NCBI GenBank assembly: GCA_030144725.1
Contig: JASKMD010000021.1
Coordinates: 2,191,768 to 2,255,767 of the forward strand
Origin: Haematococcus lacustris
Taxonomy: Eukaryota; Chlorophyta; Chlorophyceae; Chlamydomonadales; Haematococcaceae
Reading direction: 5' to 3'
DNA: 64,000 nucleotides
Position numbers and translations under genes: made by a program. Under the pieces are notes generated by a model. It saw nothing but the letters and a program-made list of their open reading frames with translations, was not told the DNA's origin and made no database searches. Shown piece by piece: positions 44,636 to 54,725 of this stretch (position 1 is the stretch's first letter; each line of letters starts with the position of its first letter).

Positions 44636-45654
44636 AAAAGGGGGGGGTACCTCGCGCGCGGATCGATGTATCTTCGCAACCGCTGCGAGTTAGGACTTCA
44701 TTCAAGAGCGAGGTCCCCCTTAAACTCAACGCTCTATCGTTCTATCGGAGCAGAAAGTCCATCCGATGCAAAAAAGGCCCCCGCGTCGGCCTTATTTATC
44801 GTGAGTGTAGGGATGTGTGGTTCCAGTCTGTTAGGGACTCATATGCCCTGACCCACTCTGGCTACCCCACATGGCCCTACCTGTCACAGCAGTTCCTTGA
44901 GTTTGTAGGGGAGGACCTGACCACTGATGCTGATGCAGCACGTGCTAAGCTCCTTGACTCAACTCACCTGCGTATGACTAATGGTGTTGCCCTGTCAGCA
45001 TACATTACTGACTTCAGGAACACCCTCACCTTGGCTGGCAAGGACTGCATGACAGATTCCATGCTTGTGAATGTCTTCCAGCGTGGCCTGTCAGCAGATC
45101 TGCGTGGTCCTGTTGCCAAGGACCTGCGTGCCCTTGTGGCCCCCACTTTGGATGAAGCCATTAAGGCTGCCATCACCAACCACAAGGCCCTTGTGGCTGC
45201 TGCTGGCTCTGGTGTGCATCCTGCCTCAAGGCGCCCGGTTGCTGCTGTGCACCAGGTGGCCCAAGTGCAACGTGGGCTGCAGAACCTGGCCAGGTTCCCT
45301 GGTCCACCTCCTGGGCGTCCTGCTGCTCCCTCAGCTGACAGTGAGGGTCCCCCTCCTGCCAGTGGCTATTGCTACCACTGTGGACTGTCGTCCCACTGGA
45401 CCAAGCATTGCAAGAGGAAAGCCTCTGGCATGAGCAAGGAAGAGGCCATGAAGGATGCTGGTACCTGGGAGCTGATGCAAGACCTGAAGAAGGGTGGCTC
45501 TGCCCCCTGCAAGGCTGCAAAGCGTGACCGCAGCCCTGACCGTGGTGGTGACCATGCTGGTCCCTCCAGGCAGTACCAGGGTAGACGCCCTCAGACTGCC
45601 AGGATGGAGGCGAATGGCATGGTGAAGCACTTTCAGAAGTATCAGCGCAAATAG

Positions 45655-48600
45655 GAGTTTGCTCAGCCAGTAAACCAAAACTGTGCTGAGTACTCTGAGG
45701 CATGCATTGTGTGTGAACCTGCTCATGTGCTGACTGCTGCACATGCTGATGGGGAATCCCTGCACTTTGCCTTTGCTGGTCACCTGAATGAGCACCCTGT
45801 CCGTGTCCTGTGTGACACTGGTGCTACCCACAGCTTTGTCAGTGCATCATTTGTGGCTGCACATGCTGTACCTGTCCACATGTTGAAGCACATGCAAGAG
45901 TGGCATGCTGCTAACAACACTGTGCTGAGCTGTTCCCAGTTTGTCAAGGCTGATTTGAGTCTGCCAGGTGTTACTGTACCCTGCAAACTCAACGTTATGC
46001 CTTCTCTCCTGCCAGACTTTGATGTGCTGCTGGGGAATGACTGGTTGAATGAGCATGAGGCCGTGATGTCATACCAGGACAAGACTCTCAGCCTGGCATG
46101 TGACAAGGGTGAGCCTGTAGTGCTGCCATGCACCCCTGCTGATAAGTCTGAGTCAGGGCAGTCTGCTGTAAGCAACCCTGCTTCTTTCCTGGTCAATGCT
46201 CTACGTGCAAAACCCCCTCTGGCTTCTGCAAAAGTTGCTGCCAGGTGGTTACGAAAAGGAGGCACAGGTGTCCTGGCCCTGATCACTGTGGACAATTCAA
46301 GTACCCCTGATCCAGCTCCAGCTGAACCTGACCTACCTCCAGGTGTGTCCCAGGCACTCAATGCTTTGCTGGATGAGTATGCTGATGTGTTTGCACCCAT
46401 CACATCTCTGCCACCTGAGCGTCCTGTGGGCCACGCCATACCCCTTGTGCCTGATGCACGACCCTCTGTGGTACCTCAATACCGCATGAGTCAGGAAGAG
46501 CATGCTGAGCTGAAGAAGCAGGTGCAGGACCTACTTGCCAAGGGCATGATAGAACCAAGCTCCAGTCCTTTTGCTGCTCCTATCCTGTTTGTCAAGAAGA
46601 AGTCTGGTGAGTTACGCATGTGCCTTGATTACCGTCAGCTCAACAAGATCACCATCAGGGATCAGTATCCACTGCCCAGGATTGATGACTTGTTTGACAA
46701 GCTGTCAGGTTGCACTGTGTTTTCTTCCCTAGACCTTCAAGCAGGTTACAACCAGATCAGGATCACCCCTGAAGATGTGCCCAAAACGGCCTTCAGGACC
46801 CCTGACGGCCACTACCAGTTCAAGGTACTGTCATTTGGGCTCTGCAATGCACCTGCTACATTCCAGCGTGTCATGAATGATGCATTTGCCCCAGTCCTGA
46901 ACCAGTGTGCCCTGGTGTACCTGGATGACATCTTGGTCATGTCCAAATCTGTGGACGAGCATTTGAAGCATCTCAGAAAGGTCTTTGACCTCCTGAGGCT
47001 CAACAAGCTCTTTGCCAAGCAGTCCAAATGTGAATTCATGCGTACCACGCTGAAATTCACTCCTACAAATTAGTCCCTGCGTTTTTCCCTGCGTTTTAGG
47101 CCAACCTTGTCCGATTGGACTGAAATTTTGATAGATGGTGTTTTGCAGAAAATAAAACATATTGTTTTTTGAGAAAAGTTTTCAAAAAACAATATGTTTT
47201 AATTTCTGCAAAACACCATCTATCAAATTTTCAGTCCAATCGGACAAGGTTGGCCTAAAACGCAGGGAAAAACGCAGGGACTAATTTGTAGGAGTGTTCC
47301 TTGGCCATGTCATCTTTGCTGGTGCTATTGCTGTGGACCCTGAGAAAATCAAGAGCATTTCTTCATGGCCTGTGCCTCAATCCCTGCAACAGCTCCAGTC
47401 ATTCCTAGGTGCTGCTAATTTTGTGCGCAAATTTGTGCATAATTTCAGTGTCCTAGCTGCACCTCTCACAGATCTGTGTGGCAAAGCTGGTGACTCATTT
47501 CTGTGGCACAATTGGCCTGCTGATGAGCTGAAAGCCTTTGCTTCCCTCAAAGCTGCTGTTGCCCAGGTCCCCATGCTACGTCTACCTGATCACACCCAGC
47601 CCTTCCAGGTCTACTGTGATGCCTCACTCCAAGGAGTAGGAGCAGTCCTGATGCAAGATGGCTACCCCCTTGCATACCTCAGCAAGAAGCTGTCTTCTGC
47701 TGAGCGTAACTACACCACTGGTGAGCAAGAGCTTCTTGCCCTCATCACTGCATGCAAGGAGTGGAGGTGTTACCTCGAGGGTGTACCATTCACACTCTTC
47801 ACCGATCATAAGCCTTTGACTGCTCTGCCCACCCAGAAGGTGCTGTCTAGACGTCAGGCTAGGTGGATGGAGTTTCTGTCACGGTTTACATTTGACCTGC
47901 AGTACCTGCCAGGTGATGCTAATCCTGCTGACCCACTGTCCCGGATACCTGCTGGACCCCAGGACTGTGCCATGGTGTGTGTTGTTACCACCCGGCGGCA
48001 AGCTAAACAGTCTTTGGAGAGGGGGGAAGTGCGTGTGGCGCAGGCTCTGCCCCAGGTTCCACCTGTGGGTACTCCCTCAAATGCCCCCACTGCCGTTGAT
48101 GCTTTGGCCCCCCGGCCCACAGTGTCTGATAACCCTGTTGCTGCTCACCATAGTAGGCTCCCTGAGCTTGAGGCCCCATCTGCTGCTGACACCTCAGTGC
48201 ACTATCCTGCAGCTCCTGCCCACCCATTGGAACTGGCTGATCACCTGGTCCATGGTTACCGGCTTGACCCTGCGTTTACTGCTGAAGCTGATCTGTCTGG
48301 CATGTACATGGACGACCATGGCCTGTGGCGGCGCACTGGCAAGGGCACAGTGATGGTTCCCAATGACCCTGAACTGCGTGAGTACATTCTGCATGAAATG
48401 CATGATGCTGCCTATGCTGGTCATGTGGGTATAACCAAAACCCTTGAGAGGCTGTCACGAGTGTTCTACTGGGACACCATGCGTGCTGATGTCAGGCACT
48501 ATGTCACTACCTGTGATGCCTGCCAGCGTGACAAGTCCTCCACACTGAAGCCTGGTGGCTTACTCAACCCACTGTCCATTCCAGATTACCGTTGGGAGTC

Positions 48601-49657
48601 AGTGTCAATGGACCTGATCACCAAGCTGCCATCTGCTTCACATGGGTTTGATACCATCTGTGTCTTTGTTGACAGGCTCAGTAAAATGGTGCACTTTGTG
48701 CCCTGCAAGGAGAGCATGAATGCCAAGGGCTTTGCCCGTCTGTTTGTTGACAATGTCTTCAAACTGCATGGCCTGCCAAAAGACATGGTCTCTGACCGAG
48801 GGCCCCATTTCCACAACACTTTCTGGCACCATGTGCAGAAGTTGCTGGGCATGAGGGGATCCTTGTCTTCCTCCTATCACCCTCAGTCTGATGGCCAGAC
48901 TGAGAGGTACAACCGTGTGTTGGAAGAGATGCTACGCCATTACATCTCTCCCACCCAAGCTGATTGGCCTGACTATCTGTCACTTGCTGAGTTTGCTGTG
49001 AACAACTCATGGCAAGAGTCCATCAAGTCTACACCGTTCCTGGTTAATACCGGACAGTCCCCCATTACCCCTATGCTCCACTCTCTACCTGACAAGGGGC
49101 GGTGCCCTGAAGGCCTGTCCTATGCTACTTGGTGGCAAGAGGCTGTGGCTAAGGCCAAGCTATGCATGCAGGCTGTTCAGCAACGTCAAGTTGCCTATGC
49201 CAACCAGGACCGTCGAGATGTGCATTACAAGGTGGGTCAAATGGTCCTGCTCAGCACTAAGAACATGAGGTTGAAGCCAGGCAAAGCACGTAAGCTGCTG
49301 CCACGTTTTGTGGGCCCCTTCAAGGTGCTTGACTTGGTTGGCCAGGTTGCAGTGAACCTGCAGCTGCCTGCCTCCATGTCACGACTTCACCCTGTGTTCC
49401 ATGTGTCACTCATCAAACCCTACACTGGCACTGATGTGGGCTTCATGCCTCCGCCTGTTGAGTGGCTTGATGAGGAGCCTGTGTACTATGTTGAGCGTCT
49501 GTTGGACCACAGACATGTGCATGCAGGGAAGGCCAAGGAGTACCTGGTGCAGTGGGAAGGCTATGATGCCGACCACAACACCTGGGAGCCACGTTCCAAC
49601 TTGGTTGGCTGTGACAAGATCCTGGCTGAGTACAATGCAGCTCACAACCTGAAGTAA
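45655..49657 (+). pseudogene. pol: pol of the chromovirus, RT split by a MITE
   Basis: Open in the gag frame directly after the UAG at 45652. Without the 239-bp MITE and one TT the frame reads CEFMRTTLKFLGHV without a break, 1253 residues. Protease is VLCDTGATHSF. Reverse transcriptase has LDYRQLNKITIRDQYPLPRI and the active site YLDD (46918-46929). RNase H has VYCDASLQGVGAVLMQDG. Integrase has the HHCC finger (HVGITKTLERL, CDACQRD) and a DDE core (SMDLITKL, VSDRGPHF, SDGQTERYN). The C-terminus is a chromodomain (YLVQWEGYDADHNTWEP), which in this clade directs integration to heterochromatin. Only the MITE breaks this copy. Confidence 0.94.
47058..47296. mobile_element. Palindromic MITE copy 1, inside RT, 2-bp TT duplication
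   Basis: 239 bp, almost wholly self-complementary. Ends are CACTCCTACAAATTAGTCCC and its inverse, flanked by TT (47056-47057, 47297-47298). Removing it with one TT restores the RT frame. Sequence is AT-rich, with CATATTG/CAATATG arms meeting at the centre, and it codes for nothing. Confidence 0.92.
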
Positions 49658-49719
49658 GTCCTAGGCCATGCATGCTGGTATGCTGCTGGACTATGGCATT
49701 CTCAGCATGCTTGTGCCTC

Positions 49720-49957
49720 CACTCCTACAAATTAGTCCCTGCATTCTTCCCTGCACTTTTGGCCAACCTTGTCCGATCGGGCTGAAATTTTGATAGATGG
49801 TGTTTTGCAGAAAATAAAACATATTGTTTTTGAGAAATATTTTCAAAAAACGATATGTTTTATTTTCTGCAAAACACCATCTATCAAAATTGCAGCCCGA
49901 TCGGACAAGGTTGGCCAAAGGTGCAGGGAAGAATGCAGGGACTAATTTGTAGGAGTG
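49720..49957. mobile_element. Palindromic MITE copy 2, in the 3' UTR of the chromovirus, 2-bp TC duplication
   Basis: 238 bp with the same ends CACTCCTACAAATTAGTCCC and same internal arms as copy 1, diverged by scattered substitutions. Several differences are matched on both arms (for example GATTGGACTG in copy 1 against GATCGGGCTG in copy 2, with the opposite arm changed to match). Flanked by TC (49718-49719, 49958-49959). It lies between the pol stop and the polypurine tract. Confidence 0.92.
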
Positions 49958-50134
49958 TCTGGTCAGCTGCTACCTGTGTGGTTATGGTTTCCCTGTGTCT
50001 AGTCGGCACGATGGTCTTTGACCGCTCCCTAAGCTATGACCTGGTGCGCCCTTTGGGTTGCCCAGTAGCTAAATCAGCATGCTGTAGGCAATGCGAGTCA
50101 CGTGGTTTTACCCGTGGCGGAACGGAAGCCCCTT

Positions 50135-50148
50135 TGGAGGGGGAGGAA
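50135..50148 (+). other. Polypurine tract
   Basis: GGAGGGGGAGGAA directly precedes the 3' LTR TGTAAAG; it is the expected plus-strand primer. The related element has GGGGGGAGGAA at the same place on the minus strand. Confidence 0.85.
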
Positions 50149-50448
50149 TGTAAAGTGCGCACCTCTGGAAGAGATTGCCGCTTCGCGTCGTCTGGGCTGT
50201 CTCGTGAATGCGAGCCGTCGCGGGACGCGGGTTACACGTGTAGTGTGAGATTTGGCAGGTTAAAGACTAGCGACATTGCGTTCGCAAGTACAACTGGTTC
50301 GATCCCAGGGAGCCCCGTTCTAAGCTCTAGCCATTCTCGCAACACACCGCTGTAACCCAACACCCTAGTCGGAAGTCACCGCCTCGACTGGACCGGCCTT
50401 CGAGCTTGTGTCAAAAGGTCATCTGACGTTGCGTCCCCGCACGTTACA
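50149..50448 (+). repeat. 3' LTR of the chromovirus
   Basis: 300 bp, identical by eye to the 5' LTR at 39200-39499, followed by the duplication AGAAC. Confidence 0.95.
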
Positions 50449-50744
50449 AGAACGGCATGGCACCACTCACGTCGCGGTTGATGCTTGGTTATATGTATGT
50501 CATAATGTGTTGCAAGTGGTGTTCATGGTGCTGTGTAGTAGGCGGGGCTTCCTCTCATGCAAGCAAGCATCATGCTATGATCAGGCTATGATGAAATGCA
50601 TGCTGATGCACGTGATGAATTGCATGATGAATAAATAAAGCGCATGGGCACATGAATTGCATGAGTTGCAAGGAGGAGGTGCAAGGAGCGCGATATGAGG
50701 ATGGGGTCGTGTGTTGCCATGTGTAGTGGTTGCGACTGAGCGGT

Positions 50745-50845
50745 TGGCTATGATTGGCGGTTGGCTATAATTGGCGGTTGGCTATAATTGACGGTTGGCT
50801 ATAATTGACGGTTAGCTATAAATTGACGGTTGGGACATAATTAGC
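50745..50845. repeat. 22-bp tandem repeat
   Basis: About five copies of GGTTGGCTATAATTGACGGT with small changes (GGCGGT, ATAAATTG). Confidence 0.85.
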
Positions 50846-51071
50846 CGTCGGTTGCCCTTGTTACAGCCTTTTAAAATGTGGGCAGAAAACGTTTAGATCC
50901 GGGTAAATTGAAGTTATAACATTGTAATTGAGTTTTACTCAGTTGTAATCGTTAATAGACCTCGTTTTAAGAATCGTTAACTGTAGCGACCTGGTGTATT
51001 AACAAAAAGTGCTCCCAACGAACACGTAACAGCCGGCCAGCACCATCGCAGGGGACAAGAAGCATCACATT

Positions 51072-51088
51072 GCGCGGCTTCGCCGCGC
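51072..51088. repeat. Short perfect hairpin with TTC loop
   Basis: GCGCGGC, loop TTC, GCCGCGC, 35 bp from foldback element B. This mirrors the arrangement beside element A. Confidence 0.8.
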
Positions 51089-51123
51089 CAATAGAGCCTC
51101 GCCTACGTAAAACTCAATTACAC

Positions 51124-51324
51124 TAGATAATGGAGTCGCCAGGGCCGTTTTAGGCAGTTGAAAAAGGCTCGGTCTCGGCCCTGGCGCGGGGCAGCTCTCG
51201 ACCTCAGCCAGCGGTCACGTCGCTACGCTCCGTGACCGCTGGCTTCGGTCTCGAGCTGCCCCGCGCCAGGGCCTCGGCCTCGCCTTTTTAAACCGCCTAA
51301 AACGACCCGCGACACCATTATCTA
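51124..51324. mobile_element. Foldback element B, a 201-bp near-perfect hairpin
   Basis: Left TAGATAATGG and right CCATTATCTA are the ends. Inner arms include CGTTTTAGGC, CCCTGGCGCGGGGCAGCTC and the core GACCTCAGCCAGCGGTCACG. The loop zone CGTAGCGAC/GTCGCTACG and the core AGCTCGAGACCGAAGCCAGC are shared with element A, while the stem between them is GGTCACG instead of GGCCGCG, with the opposite arm changed to match. Element B is inverted relative to A. Confidence 0.85.
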
Positions 51325-51994
51325 CTACGTAAAACTTCTTCCTATGGTCTTCCACGGTTCTTAGTGAATTCGGGCGTTGTTGCTTCCAAACAATAGTAAG
51401 TCAGCCTTAGCGGTCCTTAGCTCCAGCGTCGAGCTGAGACCTAGCCGTAGTTGACACTACGAGACTCCTAAAAGCCGACCTTAGGCTGAAAGAAGTCCTT
51501 AGAGCCATTAACGCTTGCATTTACGGTTTTTCGGGCCCACGCATTACCACTCATGCATTTGGTTTCCCCTTTCAAGTTCATCGCAGTGACGTTAACGTTC
51601 GACGAGGCGCTCGACGTGGACCTCCCGTCCGGGGCTAACACCCCGCGGAATTCCGTCTCATCATGTAGCCCGCCCAGCCTAGAACTCAGCCCTTCGCCAA
51701 GTGGCGAAAATCAGCCCATCATCTCGGACACACTTCCAAGCGCGCACCCAGTAGCCTACTGCTAAGCCTAGCCCGCACAACCGGAGCAGCCTCACCTGCT
51801 TCTCAGCTCAGCTTTTCCTTTAGTTTCCACGGGTAACCGTCACTCGCGCCGATTAAGGCCGGAAGTCGCCTACGTCATTTCTTCCCGGGAGGCGTACTGC
51901 AGATAGCCCCAGGAAAGGCCGACTCATCGCCGTTGTAATCGTTGAAAAACTCAAAGTTGCTGCGATGTTATAACTATTTGAAAAGTTACCTAAC

Positions 51995-52870
51995 CCTGTA
52001 CCGGGTCCTACCGACCCGTGTACAGGGTCCTAGGCCACAGGGTTCTGCCGCACGGCTACAGGGTCCTGCGACACATTCTCACAGGGTTCTGCCGCACGGC
52101 TACAGGGTTTTGCGACACGTTCTCACAGGGTTTTGCCGCACGGCTACAGGGTTTTGCGACACGTTCTCACAGGGTCCTGCCGCACGGCTACAGGGTTTTG
52201 CGACACGTTCTCACAGGGTTTTGCCGCACGGCTACAGGGTCCTGCGACACTTCTCACAGGGTTCTGCCGCACGGCTACAGGGTTTTGCGACACGTTCTCA
52301 CAGGGTTTTGCCGCACGGCTACAGGGTTTTGCGACACGTTCTCACAGGGTCCTGCCGCACGGCTACAGGGTTTTGCGACACGTTCTCACAGGGTTTTGCC
52401 GCACGGCTACAGGGTCCTGCGACACTTTCTCACAGGGTTCTGCCGCACGGCTACAGGGTTTTGCGACACTTTCTCACAGGGTTTTGCCGCACGGCTACAG
52501 GGTCCTGCGACACTTTCTCACAGGGTTCTGCCGCACGGCTACAGGGTTTTGCGACACGTTCTCACAGGGTTTGCCGCACGGCTACAGGGTCCTGCGACAC
52601 TTCTCACAGGGTTTGCCGCACGGCTACAGGGTTTTGCGACACGTTCTCACAGGGTTGTGCCGCACGGCTACAGGGTCCTGCGACACTTTCTCACAGGGTC
52701 CTGCCGCACGGCTACAGGGTTCTGCGACACATTCTCACAGGGTTCTGCCGCACGGCTACAGGGTCCTACGACACATTCTCACAGGGTCATGCCGCACGGC
52801 TACAGGTTCCTACGACACACGTTCACAGGGTCCTGCCACACGCCTACAGGGTCCTGCCACAACGTATGCA
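51995..52870. repeat. 42-44 bp minisatellite with ACAGGGTCCTG core
   Basis: About 20 units, each with ACAGGGTTCTGCCGCACGGC followed by TACAGGGTTTTGCGACACGTTCTC or close variants. Two alternating ACAGGGT half-units per copy give a dimeric structure. Confidence 0.95.
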
Positions 52871-53133
52871 ACGACGCCCGAACACCTTGCAACACCACAA
52901 CAAACGGCATGTATTGCTGGTGCTAAGCACATGCATTGATGGAAGGTGACAACACCACACAACAACACCACACAACATCACTACAACAACAACACAACGA
53001 CTCATGCATTGCTCACCACCTATGCCATGTGTACAACCACAAGGACTGGCTGCACCTCATTGCTATGGGCTAACACCTCATCACGGGACTGCTAAGCACT
53101 TTGCCTTGCTGTCTATGCCCCATGGCACCAAAT

Positions 53134-53265
53134 CAGGCTGGGCTAGGCTAGGCTGGGCTAGCCTGGGGTAGGCTAGGCTAGGGTAGGCTAGGGTAGGCTA
53201 GCCTAGGCAAGGCTAGCCTGGGGTAGGCTAGGCTAGGCTAGGCTGGCGTAGGCTGGGTTAGGCTT
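53134..53265. repeat. GGCTA/GGCTG pentamer-like tract
   Basis: Degenerate GGCTAGGCTA and GGGTAGGCTA words, related to the GGGCT arrays. Confidence 0.8.
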
Positions 53266-53267
53266 GG

Positions 53268-53412
53268 CTCCAGGTTGCCCACTCCTGGTTGCCCGCTCCA
53301 GGCTGCCCGCTTCAGGCTGCCCGCTCTAGGCTGCCCGCTCCAGGCTGCCCGCTCCATGCTGCCCGCTCCATGCTGCCCACTCCGGGCTGCCCGCTCCAGG
53401 CTGCCCGCTCCA
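53268..53412. repeat. 15-bp minisatellite
   Basis: About nine copies of GGCTGCCCGCTCCAG and variants. The same unit starts the shared block in the first CACTA-like element at 42,672. Confidence 0.88.
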
Positions 53413-53570
53413 TGCTGCTACGCCAAGGGCTGCTGGGTGCCATTGGGTGGGGGAGAGGAGAGAAGAGGGGAGGAGGGGAGGAGGGGAGGAGGGTAGGTAG
53501 GTGGCAGACTCGGAAGTGGTGGTGGTGGGCTTGGGCAGGGAAGGGGGAAGGGGGAAGGGGGCAAGGGGCA

Positions 53571-53680
53571 GCAGTGTGACCATCAGACCTGCGGCAGCAA
53601 GAGGCATCCTTGCATTTAGGCTTGGCATTGGGGACCACTCATGTGCAGGGACTGGCCACTTACAGTTATGCTCCATGTCA
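53571..53680 (+). repeat. Shared internal module, copy 2
   Basis: Contains TGTGACCATCAGACCTGCGG, GGGGACCACTCATGTGCAGG and GACTGGCCACTTACAGTTAT, preceded by a purine-rich tract. Confidence 0.82.
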
Positions 53681-53983
53681 CGACGCCGGGGGAGGGTACG
53701 GGGTACGAGGAGGGTACGGTCCTTGCTGGCTCCTTGTTGGTTGCTGCTCTACCGCCATGCTTGCAATCAACCCGGCCATGCTTCACCTGCCATGCTCCAG
53801 CTGTCGACAACTGCAATCAAACATCAGCCAGCAAGCAGATGGATTAGGACATGCATGACCAGAACCGGGCAGGCTAGGCTGACACCTCCCAAGCATGTGC
53901 ACTCACCGGAAGTCCTGGCTGCCGCTCCAAGCGCCTCCTACCTGCTGCTCTTGGCTGCTACTCTTGCTTTCTGCTCATGGCTG

Positions 53984-54608
53984 CAGGGGAGGGGAGGGGA
54001 GGGGAGGGGAGGGGAGGGGAGGGGAGGGGAGGGGAGGGGAGGGGAGGGGAGGGGAGGGGAGGGGAGGGGAGGGGAGGGGAGGGGAGGGGAGGGGAGGGGA
54101 GGGGAGGGGAGGGGAGGGGAGGGGAGGGGAGGGGAGGGGAGGGGAGGGGAGGGGAGGGGAGGGGAGGGGAGGGGAGGGGAGGGGAGGGGAGGGGAGGGGA
54201 GGGGAGGGGAGGGGAGGGGAGGGGAGGGGAGGGGAGGGGAGGGGAGGGGAGGGGAGGGGAGGGGAGGGGAGGGGAGGGGAGGGGAGGGGAGGGGAGGGGA
54301 GGGGAGGGGAGGGGAGGGGAGGGGAGGGGAGGGGAGGGGAGGGGAGGGGAGGGGAGGGGAGGGGAGGGGAGGGGAGGGGAGGGGAGGGGAGGGGAGGGGA
54401 GGGGAGGGGAGGGGAGGGGAGGGGAGGGGAGGGGAGGGGAGGGGAGGGGAGGGGAGGGGAGGGGAGGGGAGGGGAGGGGAGGGGAGGGGAGGGGAGGGGA
54501 GGGGAGGGGAGGGGAGGGGAGGGGAGGGGAGGGGAGGGGAGGGGAGGGGAGGGGAGGGGAGGGGAGGGGAGGGGAGGGGTGGGGAGGGGAGGGGAGGGGT
54601 GGGGTGGG
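53984..54608. repeat. GGGGA pentamer satellite, about 120 copies
   Basis: An uninterrupted GGGGA run of about 610 bp, with GGGGT variants only in the last 40 bp. All frames are open on both strands; none is a gene. Confidence 0.98.
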
Positions 54609-54619
54609 CAAGGGGTGGG

Positions 54620-54725
54620 CGTGTGACCGTCACACCTGCAAGCAACAAGGGGCGTGCTCACGGTAAGGCTGGGCAATGGGGGCCACTGATGTGCAAGGGG
54701 CTGGCCACTCACTGTTATCTCCATG
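54620..54725 (+). repeat. Shared internal module, copy 3
   Basis: Contains GTGACCGTCACACCTGCAAG, AACAAGGGGCGTGCTC and GGGGCTGGCCACTCACTGTT. Confidence 0.85.

Larger units (their letters stand above)
40325..44807. mobile_element. CACTA-like non-autonomous transposon inside gag, 2-bp TA duplication
   Basis: Termini are CACTCACGATAAACAAGG on the left and, inverted, CACTCACGATAAATAAGG on the right: 18 bp with one mismatch. TA flanks both sides (40323-40324 and 44808-44809). Removing the element with one TA restores gag exactly, which confirms the boundaries independently. Subterminal zones (about 40470-40850 and 43850-44635) are arrays of the palindrome-like 20-mer CGACATCTGCACAGATGTCG. The interior is tandem repeats, with no transposase. 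CACT termini and subterminal repeat arrays fit the CACTA/EnSpm superfamily; a 2-bp rather than 3-bp duplication is less usual. Confidence 0.88.
39544..45654 (+). pseudogene. gag: gag of the chromovirus, interrupted by a CACTA-like element
   Basis: The left part is 39544..40324 and the right part 44810..45651, with stop TAG at 45652. Without the 4483-bp insertion and one TA the frame is continuous across SGKA/RDVWFQ, giving 541 residues. The N-terminus is Ala/Thr-rich with a short acidic heptad-like segment (EEEELLDEFGLDQF). The right part has the Ty3 gag capsid-like block (YITDFRNTLTLAGKDC, LVNVFQRGLS). It ends with the zinc knuckle CYHCGLSSHWTKHC (C-x2-C-x4-H-x4-C) and a basic tail. As it stands the insertion truncates translation in the transposon end. 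Confidence 0.92.
39200..50448 (+). mobile_element. Complete Ty3/gypsy chromovirus, nested by three DNA transposons
   Basis: Two 300-bp LTRs beginning TGTAAAG and ending GTTACA bound the element. Identical 5-bp duplications AGAAC flank it (39195-39199 and 50449-50453). A primer-binding site and polypurine tract are in place. Gag and pol read in one frame with a single UAG between them. Domain order is gag zinc knuckle, protease, reverse transcriptase, RNase H, integrase, chromodomain, which defines a Ty3/gypsy chromovirus. A CACTA-like element splits gag and a MITE splits RT, so this copy cannot make its proteins. The LTRs look identical by eye, implying a recent insertion. Confidence 0.96.
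50449..51840. other. Host flank between Ty3 and the second CACTA-like element
   Basis: Contains a 22-bp tandem repeat at about 50745-50845, a short hairpin and foldback element B. A 70-residue open frame at 51553-51765 has no recognisable motif. No gene is supported. Confidence 0.5.

Noticed and set aside
51553..51765. 70-residue open frame near the second CACTA-like element
   Set aside because: No motif, no splice support and composition typical of non-coding flank.
52020..52860. Possible CRISPR-like array
   Set aside because: Regular units, but the whole unit repeats with no unique spacers, and the organism is eukaryotic. It is a minisatellite; the same holds for the arrays at 43.85 and 56.6 kb.
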